Of a DNA stretch of 64,000 nucleotides, positions 56,756-64,000 are shown one piece after another. The stretch comes from Methylomonas koyamae (GTDB taxonomy: Bacteria; Pseudomonadota; Gammaproteobacteria; Methylococcales; Methylomonadaceae), in NCBI RefSeq assembly GCF_019669905.1, contig NZ_AP019777.1, positions 2,418,001 through 2,482,000 on the forward strand. Direction: 5' to 3'. The notes under the pieces were generated by a model. The model was not told the DNA's origin. It was given only the letters and a program-made list of their open reading frames with translations, and did no database searches. Position 1 is the stretch's first letter. Every line of letters begins with the position of its first letter. A program made the position numbers and the translations under genes.

Positions 56756-57715
56756 CTAAGTCTGGTTACTGGGCGGCGTATCGATGCCGACGCTGCGAAT
56801 TCCGCTTAAACGTTCCGGTACCCAATGGGCAACGGCCCAATCCAATATTGCCGGAATTTCGGCCCGTTTCAGCGTTGGCGGCGGATTTTGTCCGAGTAAG
56901 CTTAGCAGCATGAACAGCGTTTGGTTCGCCGACGTCGCCGCCACCGCTTCCGCGCGGCTTTGTTTACTGAGTTTTTGTCCGGCGCGATCGACGATGATCG
57001 GCAGATGCAGGTACTCCGGCACCGGGTAGCCGAGCAATTTTTGCAAGTATATTTGTTTCGGTGTCGAATCGAGCAAGTCGCAGCCGCGTACGACGTGGGT
57101 GATGCCCTGCCGGTAATCGTCCACCACGACGGCCAATTGGTAGGCGACGATCAGATCCTTGCGCAAGATAATAAAGTCGCCGTGCCGTTCGCCGATATTT
57201 TCCCGGATTATGCCTTGCAATCCGTCGACGAATTCGATTTCAGCCGGTGAAGTCTTGACCCGCAGCGCCGCGGGTTGATCGGTTGGATAGTGCCGCGTCC
57301 GGCAATAGCCCGGATAAATGGGACCGGCTTCAGCCAATAAACTGCGGCTGCAACTGCAGGAATAGAGCAGATCGCGCTTCTTTAAATCTGTGATTGCTTG
57401 TTGGTATTGCAGCGCATGCCGGCTTTGAAAATCGGCTTCGCCGTCCCAATGCAGGCCGAAAGCCGCCAGACAATCCATAATCCGTTCCGCCGCGCCCGGC
57501 ATGTTGCGCGGAGTATCCAAATCATCGATGCGCAATAGCCAGCGGCCGTTTCGGCGGCGGGCGTCGAGATAACTGGCCAGGGCCGTGTATAGAGAACCGA
57601 GATGGAGCGGGCCGGTGGGCGAGGGGGCAAACCGGCCGATATACGGAGGGGTGGAACGGGAATCTAGCCTAATTGTTTTTCCCTGATTTCGTCCAATGTC
57701 TTGCAATCGATGCAC
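56756..57715 (-). CDS. gluQ: Glutamyl-Q tRNA(Asp) synthetase
   Basis: About 319 residues if ATG 57715 is used. The class I motif is [15 protein letters not shown] and the KLSKQSR (KMSKS-like) motif is present; a zinc-binding CSCS...YPGYCR cluster is typical of GluQRS, which lacks the anticodon-binding domain of full GluRS. It glutamylates the queuosine of tRNA-Asp. The ATG lies inside the end of dksA (52-bp overlap); no ATG occurs between there and the conserved YIGRFAPSP, so the start is uncertain. Confidence 0.9.
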   Translation of the reverse strand: MHRLQDIGRNQGKTIRLDSRSTPPYIGRFAPSPTGPLHLGSLYTALASYLDARRRNGRWLLRIDDLDTPRNMPGAAERIMDCLAAFGLHWDGEADFQSRHALQYQQAITDLKKRDLLYSCSCSRSLLAEAGPIYPGYCRTRHYPTDQPAALRVKTSPAEIEFVDGLQGIIRENIGERHGDFIILRKDLIVAYQLAVVVDDYRQGITHVVRGCDLLDSTPKQIYLQKLLGYPVPEYLHLPIIVDRAGQKLSKQSRAEAVAATSANQTLFMLLSLLGQNPPPTLKRAEIPAILDWAVAHWVPERLSGIRSVGIDTPPSNQT

Positions 57716-58095
57716 AAGGTCGCGGTCGGGCGTGCCTCAAGGCGGCGAATACCGATTTCGATACCGCAGGTTTCGCAGTAGCCGTAGTTGCCGGACTCGA
57801 TTTCTTTCAGCGCCTCATCGATCTTCTTGATCAATTTGCGCTCGCGGTCGCGGGTACGCAACTCCAGGCTGAATTCGGACTCTTGCGTGGCACGGTCGTT
57901 AGGATCCGGAAAGTTTGCCGCTTCGTCCTGCATGTGGTGAACGGTACGGTCCACTTCCATCATCAGTTCGGACTTCCATTTGTTCAAAATGGCGGAAAAA
58001 TGTTTTAACTGCGCTTCGTTCATGTACTCTTCGCCTTCTTTTTCCTCATAAGGCTTAAAAGTAAATTCCGCTGCGGCAGGGTTAGAGTTGTTCAT
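57664..58095 (-). CDS. dksA: RNA polymerase-binding regulator DksA
   Basis: 143 residues from ATG 58095 (a 41-codon upstream extension is untranslated in appearance). The acidic tip of the coiled coil is [13 protein letters not shown], and the zinc finger is CETCG...CIDCK. It works with ppGpp at stable-RNA and amino-acid promoters. It is followed directly by gluQ, a standard gammaproteobacterial pairing. Confidence 0.95.
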   Translation of the reverse strand: MNNSNPAAAEFTFKPYEEKEGEEYMNEAQLKHFSAILNKWKSELMMEVDRTVHHMQDEAANFPDPNDRATQESEFSLELRTRDRERKLIKKIDEALKEIESGNYGYCETCGIEIGIRRLEARPTATLCIDCKTLDEIREKQLG

Positions 58096-58206
58096 CCAAT
58101 GACTCCTGGCGGTCTGAAAAAATCGGGGCTTTTTATCAGAATAGCCGGGGGCAGGCAAGAAGTTTGTTATTATGCCAAAGCTTTGCCACCAACCGGATAC
58201 TGGATT

Positions 58207-59370
58207 ATGAAACAGCACATCGCCGACAGGATGCGCGGCATTAGTTCGTTTTATGTGATGGAATTATTACAGCGCGCCAAGGAGTTGGAGCGGCAGGGCA
58301 GAGACATCGTTCACATGGAAATCGGCGAACCGGATTTCGCCACGCCACCGCTGGTGTTAGAAGCCGGCAACCGTTTTTTGGGCAAAGGCGAAGTCAAATA
58401 TACTGCCGCGGCCGGCTTGCCCGAACTGCGCGCCGCCGTGGCCGATTTCTACCGTGCGCAATACGGAGTCGATCTGGACCCGCGCCGGATATTCATCACT
58501 CCCGGCGCGTCCGGCGCCTTCCTGCTGGCGTTTGCCGCCAGCCTGAATCCCGGGGAACGGGTTCTAATGGCCGATCCCTGCTATCCCTGCAACGATAATT
58601 TCGTCAGATTGTTCGATGCCCGCACCCATTTCGTCCCGGTCGGCGCCGAAACCGACTACCAACTGAATGCCGAGCTGATTCGCCGGCACTGGCAACCGCA
58701 ATGTAAAGGTGCGCTGATCGCTTCGCCGTCCAATCCGACCGGAACTATGATTGGCAATACCGATTTGCAAGCGGCGATAGCGGAAGTTAGAGCGCTGGAC
58801 GGCTGCTTTTATTCCGACGAAATTTACCACGGCCTGGTATACGGCGATCCGGCCGCCAGCGCTCTGCAATTCAGCGACGAAGTCTTCGTCATTAACAGTT
58901 TTTCCAAATTTTTCGGCATGACCGGTTGGCGGGTGGGCTGGCTGGTGGTGCCGGACGAGTTCGTCGATGCGGTGGAAAAATTGGCGCAGAATATTTTCAT
59001 CGCCACGTCCACCCACTCCCAGTATGCGGCGCTGGCGTCGTTCAATCCGGAAAACATGGCCGAGTTGCTGCGGCGGCGCGACGAGTTGGCTGGGCGCCGC
59101 GACTTTCTCTACGATAAATTGCTGAGTTTGGGTTTTAAAATCGCCTGCAAACCGCAAGGTGCGTTCTACATCTACGCCGATTGCAGCGAATTCTGCGACG
59201 ATAGTTTCGAATTTGCCAAGCGCCTGTTGGAAACCGAAGGGGTGGCGGTAACGCCCGGCAAGGATTTCGGCGCACATCTGGCCAATCGCCATATTCGGTT
59301 TGCATATACCGCTTCAGTCGATAGAATGGCCGCCGCGCTCACCAGACTGGAACGATTCATATGCCGATAA
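58207..59370 (+). CDS. Class I pyridoxal-phosphate aminotransferase
   Basis: 387 residues from ATG 58207. The internal aldimine lysine lies in [25 protein letters not shown] and [11 protein letters not shown] are family motifs, and a C-terminal arginine (HIRFAYT) binds the substrate carboxylate. It is of the aspartate/alanine aminotransferase type; the amino acid is not resolved. Its end overlaps the rhodanese gene by 10 bp, so they are coupled. Confidence 0.9.
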   Translation: MKQHIADRMRGISSFYVMELLQRAKELERQGRDIVHMEIGEPDFATPPLVLEAGNRFLGKGEVKYTAAAGLPELRAAVADFYRAQYGVDLDPRRIFITPGASGAFLLAFAASLNPGERVLMADPCYPCNDNFVRLFDARTHFVPVGAETDYQLNAELIRRHWQPQCKGALIASPSNPTGTMIGNTDLQAAIAEVRALDGCFYSDEIYHGLVYGDPAASALQFSDEVFVINSFSKFFGMTGWRVGWLVVPDEFVDAVEKLAQNIFIATSTHSQYAALASFNPENMAELLRRRDELAGRRDFLYDKLLSLGFKIACKPQGAFYIYADCSEFCDDSFEFAKRLLETEGVAVTPGKDFGAHLANRHIRFAYTASVDRMAAALTRLERFICR

Positions 59371-59684
59371 GCCAATACACGCCGGAACAACTTCGCCAAC
59401 GTTTACAGGATGAGGCACCAGTCATGTTGCTCGACGTGCGCGAGCCGCATGAATTCGCTTATGCCAAAATTGCCGGCAGCGTATTAATTCCATTACAGCA
59501 AATACCGCAAAGGCAGGACGAGATACCGTCCGATCGGGATATCGTCGTCATTTGCCACCACGGCATGCGCAGCCAACAAGCCTGCAATTACTTGCAACAC
59601 GCCGGTTTTCAACGTTTGATCAATCTGCGCGGCGGTATAGACGCGTGGTCGTTAGTCTGCGATTCTTCAGTTCCACGCTATTAA
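59361..59684 (+). CDS. Single-domain rhodanese-like sulfurtransferase
   Basis: 107 residues. LLDVREPHEFAYAKI and the active-site loop CHHGMRS (persulfide-forming Cys) are clear. The short form resembles GlpE-like rhodaneses that move sulfane sulfur in the cytoplasm. Coupled to the aminotransferase by overlap. Confidence 0.92.
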   Translation: MPISQYTPEQLRQRLQDEAPVMLLDVREPHEFAYAKIAGSVLIPLQQIPQRQDEIPSDRDIVVICHHGMRSQQACNYLQHAGFQRLINLRGGIDAWSLVCDSSVPRY

Positions 59685-59698
59685 TAAAAAATAACTTT

Positions 59699-60427
59699 AT
59701 GTTTTTAAAAGAATTCTATGCAATCCAGGACGGCTGTGTCGCCATCAGCGCCGCACAAGCCAGTATGTTCGCCAAAGAAGTGGCGCACGACTTCAATCCG
59801 CTACACGACGAAGATGCCAAACGTTTTTGCGTACCCGGCGATTTGCTGTTTTCCTTGGTGCTGGAAAAGTACGGCCTCAGCCGCAATATGCATTTCACGT
59901 TTTCCGGGATGGTCGGCCACGGCGTATTGTTGAATTTTCCCGACAGCGACGCGGAACGGATCGATGTCACCGATAACCAGGGAAAAACCTATCTGCAAAT
60001 CGAACGTTCCGGCGAGGTGACGCGGGACGCCGATTTAATCGAAACATTGATCCGCGATTACGTGGCGTTCTCCGGGCAGAATTTCCCTTACGTGTTGGTA
60101 CCTTTGCTGGCCAAAGAAAAGGTGATGTTCAACATCGACCGGCCGTTAGTCATATACGAAAGCATGACTTTAAACCTGAGTCGGCTGGATTTCGTGAAGC
60201 CCAAGCTGGAAATGCTGGAGCCGAAAATGGAAGTCAACGGCAAGCGCGCCACGGCTTATCTGTATTTTCAAATTCAGGCGAACGGCGAGGTCGTCGGCTC
60301 CGGATTCAAGAAACTGGCCGTCAGCGGCTTGCGCGATTACGAGGCCGAACCGATGCAGGCCTTTGTCGACGAATATCTGGCCCGCAAGCACGGTTATTTA
60401 GGCGAACTGGCGGCGGCCAGCGCTTAG
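59699..60427 (+). CDS. DUF3581-family protein
   Basis: 242 residues from ATG 59699. FAKEVAHDFNPLHDEDAKRF and VPGDLLFSLVLEKYGLS are the recognisable conserved block, similar to hot-dog-fold (MaoC-like) hydratases with the D..H pair. No signal or membrane segment. Function is not established. It follows the rhodanese gene by 14 bases. Confidence 0.8.
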   Translation: MFLKEFYAIQDGCVAISAAQASMFAKEVAHDFNPLHDEDAKRFCVPGDLLFSLVLEKYGLSRNMHFTFSGMVGHGVLLNFPDSDAERIDVTDNQGKTYLQIERSGEVTRDADLIETLIRDYVAFSGQNFPYVLVPLLAKEKVMFNIDRPLVIYESMTLNLSRLDFVKPKLEMLEPKMEVNGKRATAYLYFQIQANGEVVGSGFKKLAVSGLRDYEAEPMQAFVDEYLARKHGYLGELAAASA

Positions 60428-60485
60428 TTTATTGGCCCCACGCAAACGGCGCAGATACGGTTCCCCGCCGTTTGCAGAATAGACG

Positions 60486-61730
60486 TTACAACTCGAGCGT
60501 AAACGGCTCCACCAGCACCCAGTCGCCGCGGCTAACGCCATCGCAGTCGGCGTCCAGCACGATAAAACAATTGGCCATACTGGCAACTTTCAGTTGGTGG
60601 GAGTCTTGCGGTCCGGCCGTTGCTACCGTGAGCTCGCCGTTCTCGCCCTGTTTCAAAATACCGCGCTGGTATTCGCTGCGGCCCGGTACTTTGCGCAGTT
60701 GGCTGTCGCTCCGAACCCGTAACTGTAACGGCGGACGAGGTAGGTCGCCGAGCAGGCAGTCGAGACCGGGTTTTACAAATTTGTGGTAGGTGACCAGCAC
60801 CGCGACCGGATTGCCGGGTAAACCGAAATACCAGCAGTCGCCTATCTTGCCGAAGGCCAACGGCTTGCCGGGTTTGATCGCCAGTTTCCAGAAATTGACT
60901 TGTCCGCATTTTTCCAAAACCTGCTTGACGTAATCGGCGTCTCCCACCGACGCGCCGCCGGTCGACACCAGGGCGTCGTGGTTCGCCGCGGCACCGATCA
61001 ACGTGGCCTCCAACGCCAGCGGATCGTCTTTGACCGTGCCCAGATCATGGACTTCGAAGTTCGGGTCGTCCAGCATGGCCGCCAGCAAATACCGGTTGCT
61101 ATCGTAGATTTGGCCGACATCCAATTCGGCTCCGAGCGGCGCCAATTCGTCGCCGGTGGAAAAAAAGCCGATCCGCAGGCGGCGCCTGACCTTGACTGCA
61201 GCGATGCCGGCCGCAGCCAATAAGCCGATATCGCGCGGAGTCAGCTTTTTCGGCGCCTGCAACAGCAATTCATCGGCTTTGAAGTCGCTGCCGGCCGGGC
61301 GGATATTCTTTTGAAAAAGGCACGGCGCGAAAAACGAAATCTGATCGGCCTCGGCACCGGTTTGCTCTTGGGCGACCACGCTGTCGGCCGCGTCAGGAAC
61401 CACGGCGCCGGTGAATATGCGTACGCATTCGCCCAGGCCGAGCGTCCCGTTAAACGGTTTGCCGGCCCAGGCAGTGCCGACCATGCGTAGGCGGAAATCG
61501 GCTGCTCCGGATAGGCTGGCGGCGGCGAAGGCGTAGCCGTCCATTGCCGCATTCCGTTGCGGCGGCATGTCGATTGCCGCAAAGACGTCTTCGGCCAAGG
61601 TTCGCCCTAAAGCCCGATTCAAGTCGACGATTTCCGCGCCGGATACCGGCTGCATGGTTTGACTGATTCGCGACAGTGCCTGCTCGGCGGAAAGCAGCGC
61701 GTTTTGCGGGGGGAAGCAGATATCGTTCAC
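60486..61730 (-). CDS. moeA: Molybdopterin molybdenumtransferase
   Basis: 414 residues. Domain order of MoeA: N-terminal part with MDGYAF, the MogA-like core with STGDEL, TGGASVGDADYV, and the GLPGNPVAV segment, then the C-terminal beta domain. It inserts molybdenum into adenylated molybdopterin. It overlaps mobB by 4 bp. Confidence 0.95.
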   Translation of the reverse strand: MNDICFPPQNALLSAEQALSRISQTMQPVSGAEIVDLNRALGRTLAEDVFAAIDMPPQRNAAMDGYAFAAASLSGAADFRLRMVGTAWAGKPFNGTLGLGECVRIFTGAVVPDAADSVVAQEQTGAEADQISFFAPCLFQKNIRPAGSDFKADELLLQAPKKLTPRDIGLLAAAGIAAVKVRRRLRIGFFSTGDELAPLGAELDVGQIYDSNRYLLAAMLDDPNFEVHDLGTVKDDPLALEATLIGAAANHDALVSTGGASVGDADYVKQVLEKCGQVNFWKLAIKPGKPLAFGKIGDCWYFGLPGNPVAVLVTYHKFVKPGLDCLLGDLPRPPLQLRVRSDSQLRKVPGRSEYQRGILKQGENGELTVATAGPQDSHQLKVASMANCFIVLDADCDGVSRGDWVLVEPFTLEL

Positions 61731-62254
61731 TGGGAATGGCTCAAAAATGGGTGCAGGATAAAATCGGCTATGGCTTTAGGATCGTTTAAATCCAAACAGG
61801 GTCGGTCGGGCGGAGTCGGCAACGGCCGATCGCTGGCTACGGCGATGATCCACGGATCGTGCGGGTACAGTAAGGGCTTACCCAGTGCCGGTCGATGCAA
61901 CTCGATTTTCGGAAACGTTTCGTCTCTGAATCCCTCCACCAACACTAAATCGAGTTGGATGCCGGACAAAGCGGCCAATTGATCGGCCAATTTCACGTCG
62001 GCGGTTGGCGGCAGTTCTTCCACGATTGCGCGCCGATATTGCGAGACCAGCAGCACCGGGCTTGCTCCGGCTTTTCTCAACTCGAAGCTGTCCTTACCGG
62101 GTTTGTCGATTTCGAAATCATGGTGGCTGTGCTTGATCACACCGATTCTTAGCGCATGCGCTTTCAGCAACGGGATCAATTTTGCCAACAGTGTGGTTTT
62201 GCCGGTGCCGCTGAAGGCTGCAAAGCCCAGGACCGGAGGGCAAGAAAGGGGCAT
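61727..62254 (-). CDS. mobB: Molybdopterin-guanine dinucleotide adaptor protein
   Basis: 175 residues. P-loop GFAAFSGTGKTTLLAKLIP near the N terminus, then VIKHSHHDFEIDKPGKDSF and LVLVEGFRDETFPKIE, all MobB signatures. It helps deliver GTP to MobA for MGD cofactor formation, the cofactor form used by NasA. Confidence 0.95.
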   Translation of the reverse strand: MPLSCPPVLGFAAFSGTGKTTLLAKLIPLLKAHALRIGVIKHSHHDFEIDKPGKDSFELRKAGASPVLLVSQYRRAIVEELPPTADVKLADQLAALSGIQLDLVLVEGFRDETFPKIELHRPALGKPLLYPHDPWIIAVASDRPLPTPPDRPCLDLNDPKAIADFILHPFLSHSQ

Positions 62255-62331
62255 GAGAAATTCGTCGTTAACCTAACCGGCGCTATTCTAAGTTATTATG
62301 CCGGCCGGTGTAGAGAAAGGACCAGACTGGA

Positions 62332-62820
62332 ATGGTACGGATCGGAATACTGTTGGCGCTGATAATCGGAGTTTTGGCCTACCGCTGGTACACAACGACG
62401 CCGTCGGCTGCGCTTCGTCGCCAATTTCGCCGCGTTCTTTGGATTCTGGCGGTCGTCTTGCTGGCGCTAGCGTTGTTGACCGGGAAACTGAACGGTTTGG
62501 TCGCGTTGTTGGGCGTGCTGCTGGCATTTATAGTCAGACTCATGCCGGTGCTAATGAACTATGCGCCGCAACTGCACCGGCTGTGGCGGATATTCAAGGA
62601 AAGTCCGGATGATCGCCGTCGCCAGCCGCCCCGCGCGCCAGGGCCTGACATGACTCGAGAGCAGGCTTTGCAAATCCTCGGTTTAAAGCCCGGTGCCACC
62701 GAACAGGAAATTGTCGCCGCCCACCGTATCTTGATTGCCAAAATGCACCCCGATCGCGGCGGCTCCGATTATTTGGCTGCACAAATCAACCTGGCTAAAA
62801 AAATCCTGCTCGGCCGCTAA
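62332..62820 (+). CDS. Membrane-anchored J-domain protein
   Basis: 162 residues. Two N-terminal membrane helices (IGILLALIIGVLAYRW and the segment from VLWILAVVLLALALL to LLAFIVRLMPV) precede a C-terminal J-domain-like part with the HPD motif in AKMHPDRGGSDYLAAQINLA. This shape resembles TIM14/DjlC-type co-chaperones that recruit DnaK to the membrane. It is not a full DnaJ (no zinc or G/F region). Confidence 0.85.
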   Translation: MVRIGILLALIIGVLAYRWYTTTPSAALRRQFRRVLWILAVVLLALALLTGKLNGLVALLGVLLAFIVRLMPVLMNYAPQLHRLWRIFKESPDDRRRQPPRAPGPDMTREQALQILGLKPGATEQEIVAAHRILIAKMHPDRGGSDYLAAQINLAKKILLGR

Positions 62821-63273
62821 TTTGGCTTGCCGGCTGGCGCGCAATTGGTTTTTCGAGATGCGGCTTGTTTTAGATAAGCGTGAGATCCGTCACTATCTTT
62901 TTTCGATATTTTAGTGCTGGCTCGAATTTTTACCGGTTTAGCGTCGGAGGCGGCGGCAAAAGCGAACGCGGCACAGATTAAAATAAAATTAAAAAAAGAG
63001 ATGTGTGCCGCAAAAAAAGCAATAAATTCAATTTATAACACGAAACTTTTAAAGTTATACTGCGACTCGCCGTTAAGGTCAGTGGCCGTATCGACCCTCC
63101 AACAATAAGCATGGCCGGCCACTTGGAGACCCGGGTTTTCAAGTTACTTAACCAACGAAAACAGGGCGCTTCGGGCCAAAGGCATAAAGAGGTTTTAAAA
63201 AGGAAGAACGGTTATCCGGCTGGATAATAAATAATAATTGAATCGGCAAGCCAAAATACCTGGGAGATTAATC
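62821..63273. other. Long rpoS leader and intergenic region
   Basis: About 450 bp with no convincing gene. It holds the hairpin at 62873-62903, a poly-A/T-rich middle (62985-63060) and a short palindrome TGGCCGGCCA (63113-63122). Long untranslated leaders controlling translation are common for rpoS; no sRNA site can be shown here. Confidence 0.4.
62873..62903 (+). terminator. Weak terminator after the J-domain gene
   Basis: GATA-AGC-GTGA / TCAC-TATC stem with an internal bulge, followed by TTTTTT (62898-62903). Confidence 0.4.
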
Positions 63274-64000
63274 ATGATGGAAGAAACTTTAGACGTAATA
63301 AAAGATATGGATATTCCGGATTTTATTTCTTTTGAGGATGTGGAGGACGAAGTAGTTGAAGTCGATCCTACCGAAACTTTCAAACTTGCAGAGATAGAGA
63401 GCAACGATTCGCAGAGCGACAGCGGCTTCGACGCGACGCGCGCTTATCTCAACGAACTCAGTAAATCCCAGTTATTGACTGCCGACGAGGAAAAAATATA
63501 CGGCAAACGCACCCAGCAGGGCGACCCGCAAGCACGAAAAATCATGATCGAAAGCAATCTGCGCTTGGTGGTCAAGATTTCCCGCCGCTATTTGAACAGA
63601 GGCTTACCGTTGCTCGATTTGATCGAGGAAGGCAACCTGGGTTTGATCCGGGCCGTAGAAAAATTCGATCCGGACCGCGGTTTCCGTTTTTCCACCTATG
63701 CCACTTGGTGGATTAGACAAACCATCGAGCGGGCGATTATGAACCAGACCCGGACGATTCGTTTGCCGATCCACATCGTCAAGGAAATGAATATCTATCT
63801 GAAAGCGCAACGGAATCTGGCGCAACAGCTTGACCACGAACCGACGGTCGACGAAATTGCCAAACATCTGGACAAACCGGCGAAAACCGTCAGTAAAATG
63901 CTGAAACTGAACGAACGGGTGACATCGGTCGACGTTTCTTTCGGTAAGGATTTCGATAAACCGTTGCTGGAAACCATATCCGAGGAAGAAAGCCGTAATC
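63274..64000 (+). CDS. rpoS: Stationary-phase sigma factor RpoS (3' end outside window)
   Basis: 242 residues visible; the ATG is preceded by GGGAG (a second ATG follows directly). Region 1.2/2.1 ([38 protein letters not shown]), region 2.3-2.4 ([20 protein letters not shown]) and region 3 ([32 protein letters not shown]) are closest to RpoS rather than RpoD or RpoH. The acidic N terminus also fits. It directs general stress and stationary-phase transcription. The common nlpD-rpoS arrangement is not present. Confidence 0.94.
   Translation, partial: MMEETLDVIKDMDIPDFISFEDVEDEVVEVDPTETFKLAEIESNDSQSDSGFDATRAYLNELSKSQLLTADEEKIYGKRTQQGDPQARKIMIESNLRLVVKISRRYLNRGLPLLDLIEEGNLGLIRAVEKFDPDRGFRFSTYATWWIRQTIERAIMNQTRTIRLPIHIVKEMNIYLKAQRNLAQQLDHEPTVDEIAKHLDKPAKTVSKMLKLNERVTSVDVSFGKDFDKPLLETISEEESRN

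Noticed and set aside
62914-63108. Possible 64-codon GTG-start ORF before rpoS
   Set aside because: No ribosome-binding site, mixed composition with poly-lysine from A-rich DNA, and no recognisable family.

Overview
The window looks like the chromosome of a GC-rich gammaproteobacterium. The evidence is rpoS, the dksA-gluQ pair, galU, lnt, an NtrC/sigma-54 type nitrate control region and gammaproteobacterial-looking proteins throughout. The mix resembles Methylomonas-like Methylococcales, but no methane or methanol oxidation gene lies in the window, so that placement is an inference.

Region 1 (3-27091, + strand) is the most unusual part. It opens inside a giant exoprotein gene (more than 6,100 residues visible, true start outside the window). 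The protein is built from RTX repeats, a probable beta-propeller, several right-handed beta-helices, golvesin-like, malectin-like, cadherin-like, PKD, cohesin-like and dockerin-like modules. It contains a 2,862-bp near-identical tandem duplication and a 3 x 285-bp repeat. Directly behind it on the same strand are: a small exported protein with a VPLP-type C-terminal sorting signal; a GAF-HlyD membrane fusion protein; a PqqD/M50-like/HlyD-like polytopic protein; a short SecA paralogue; a second HlyD-like periplasmic protein; and a SapC-family protein. The four middle genes overlap or nearly touch. I propose they form a dedicated export and surface-assembly apparatus for the giant protein.

Region 2 (27193-40578, - strand) holds an SDR enzyme, a histidine kinase with a degenerate receiver, an EAL protein, and a nitrate uptake/assimilation operon: nrtA, nrtB, a fused nrtC-nrtD, an outer-membrane porin, a NirB-like flavoprotein and nasA. 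Its upstream region has an NtrC-like palindrome, a good -24/-12 promoter, two small hairpins and an intrinsic terminator just before nrtA. This fits NtrC/sigma-54 initiation followed by nitrate-controlled antitermination.

Region 3 (40876-45140) has a small lipoprotein, a beta-carbonic anhydrase, and an AT-rich island made of a complete IS256-family element and a 5'-truncated tyrosine recombinase, followed by a LysR regulator.

Region 4 (45306-64000) is mostly housekeeping: lnt; a molybdate cluster (modA, a two-domain Mop protein and modC, but no modB) behind a ModE-like palindrome; an OFA-type MFS transporter with a 42-residue partner; a TolC-family protein; galU; a DMT exporter; acs; gluQ; dksA; an aminotransferase; a rhodanese; a DUF3581-like protein; moeA; mobB; a J-domain membrane protein; and the start of rpoS. 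The molybdate uptake and cofactor genes (mod, moeA, mobB) serve molybdoenzymes such as the NasA encoded here. No rRNA, tRNA or CRISPR array was seen.
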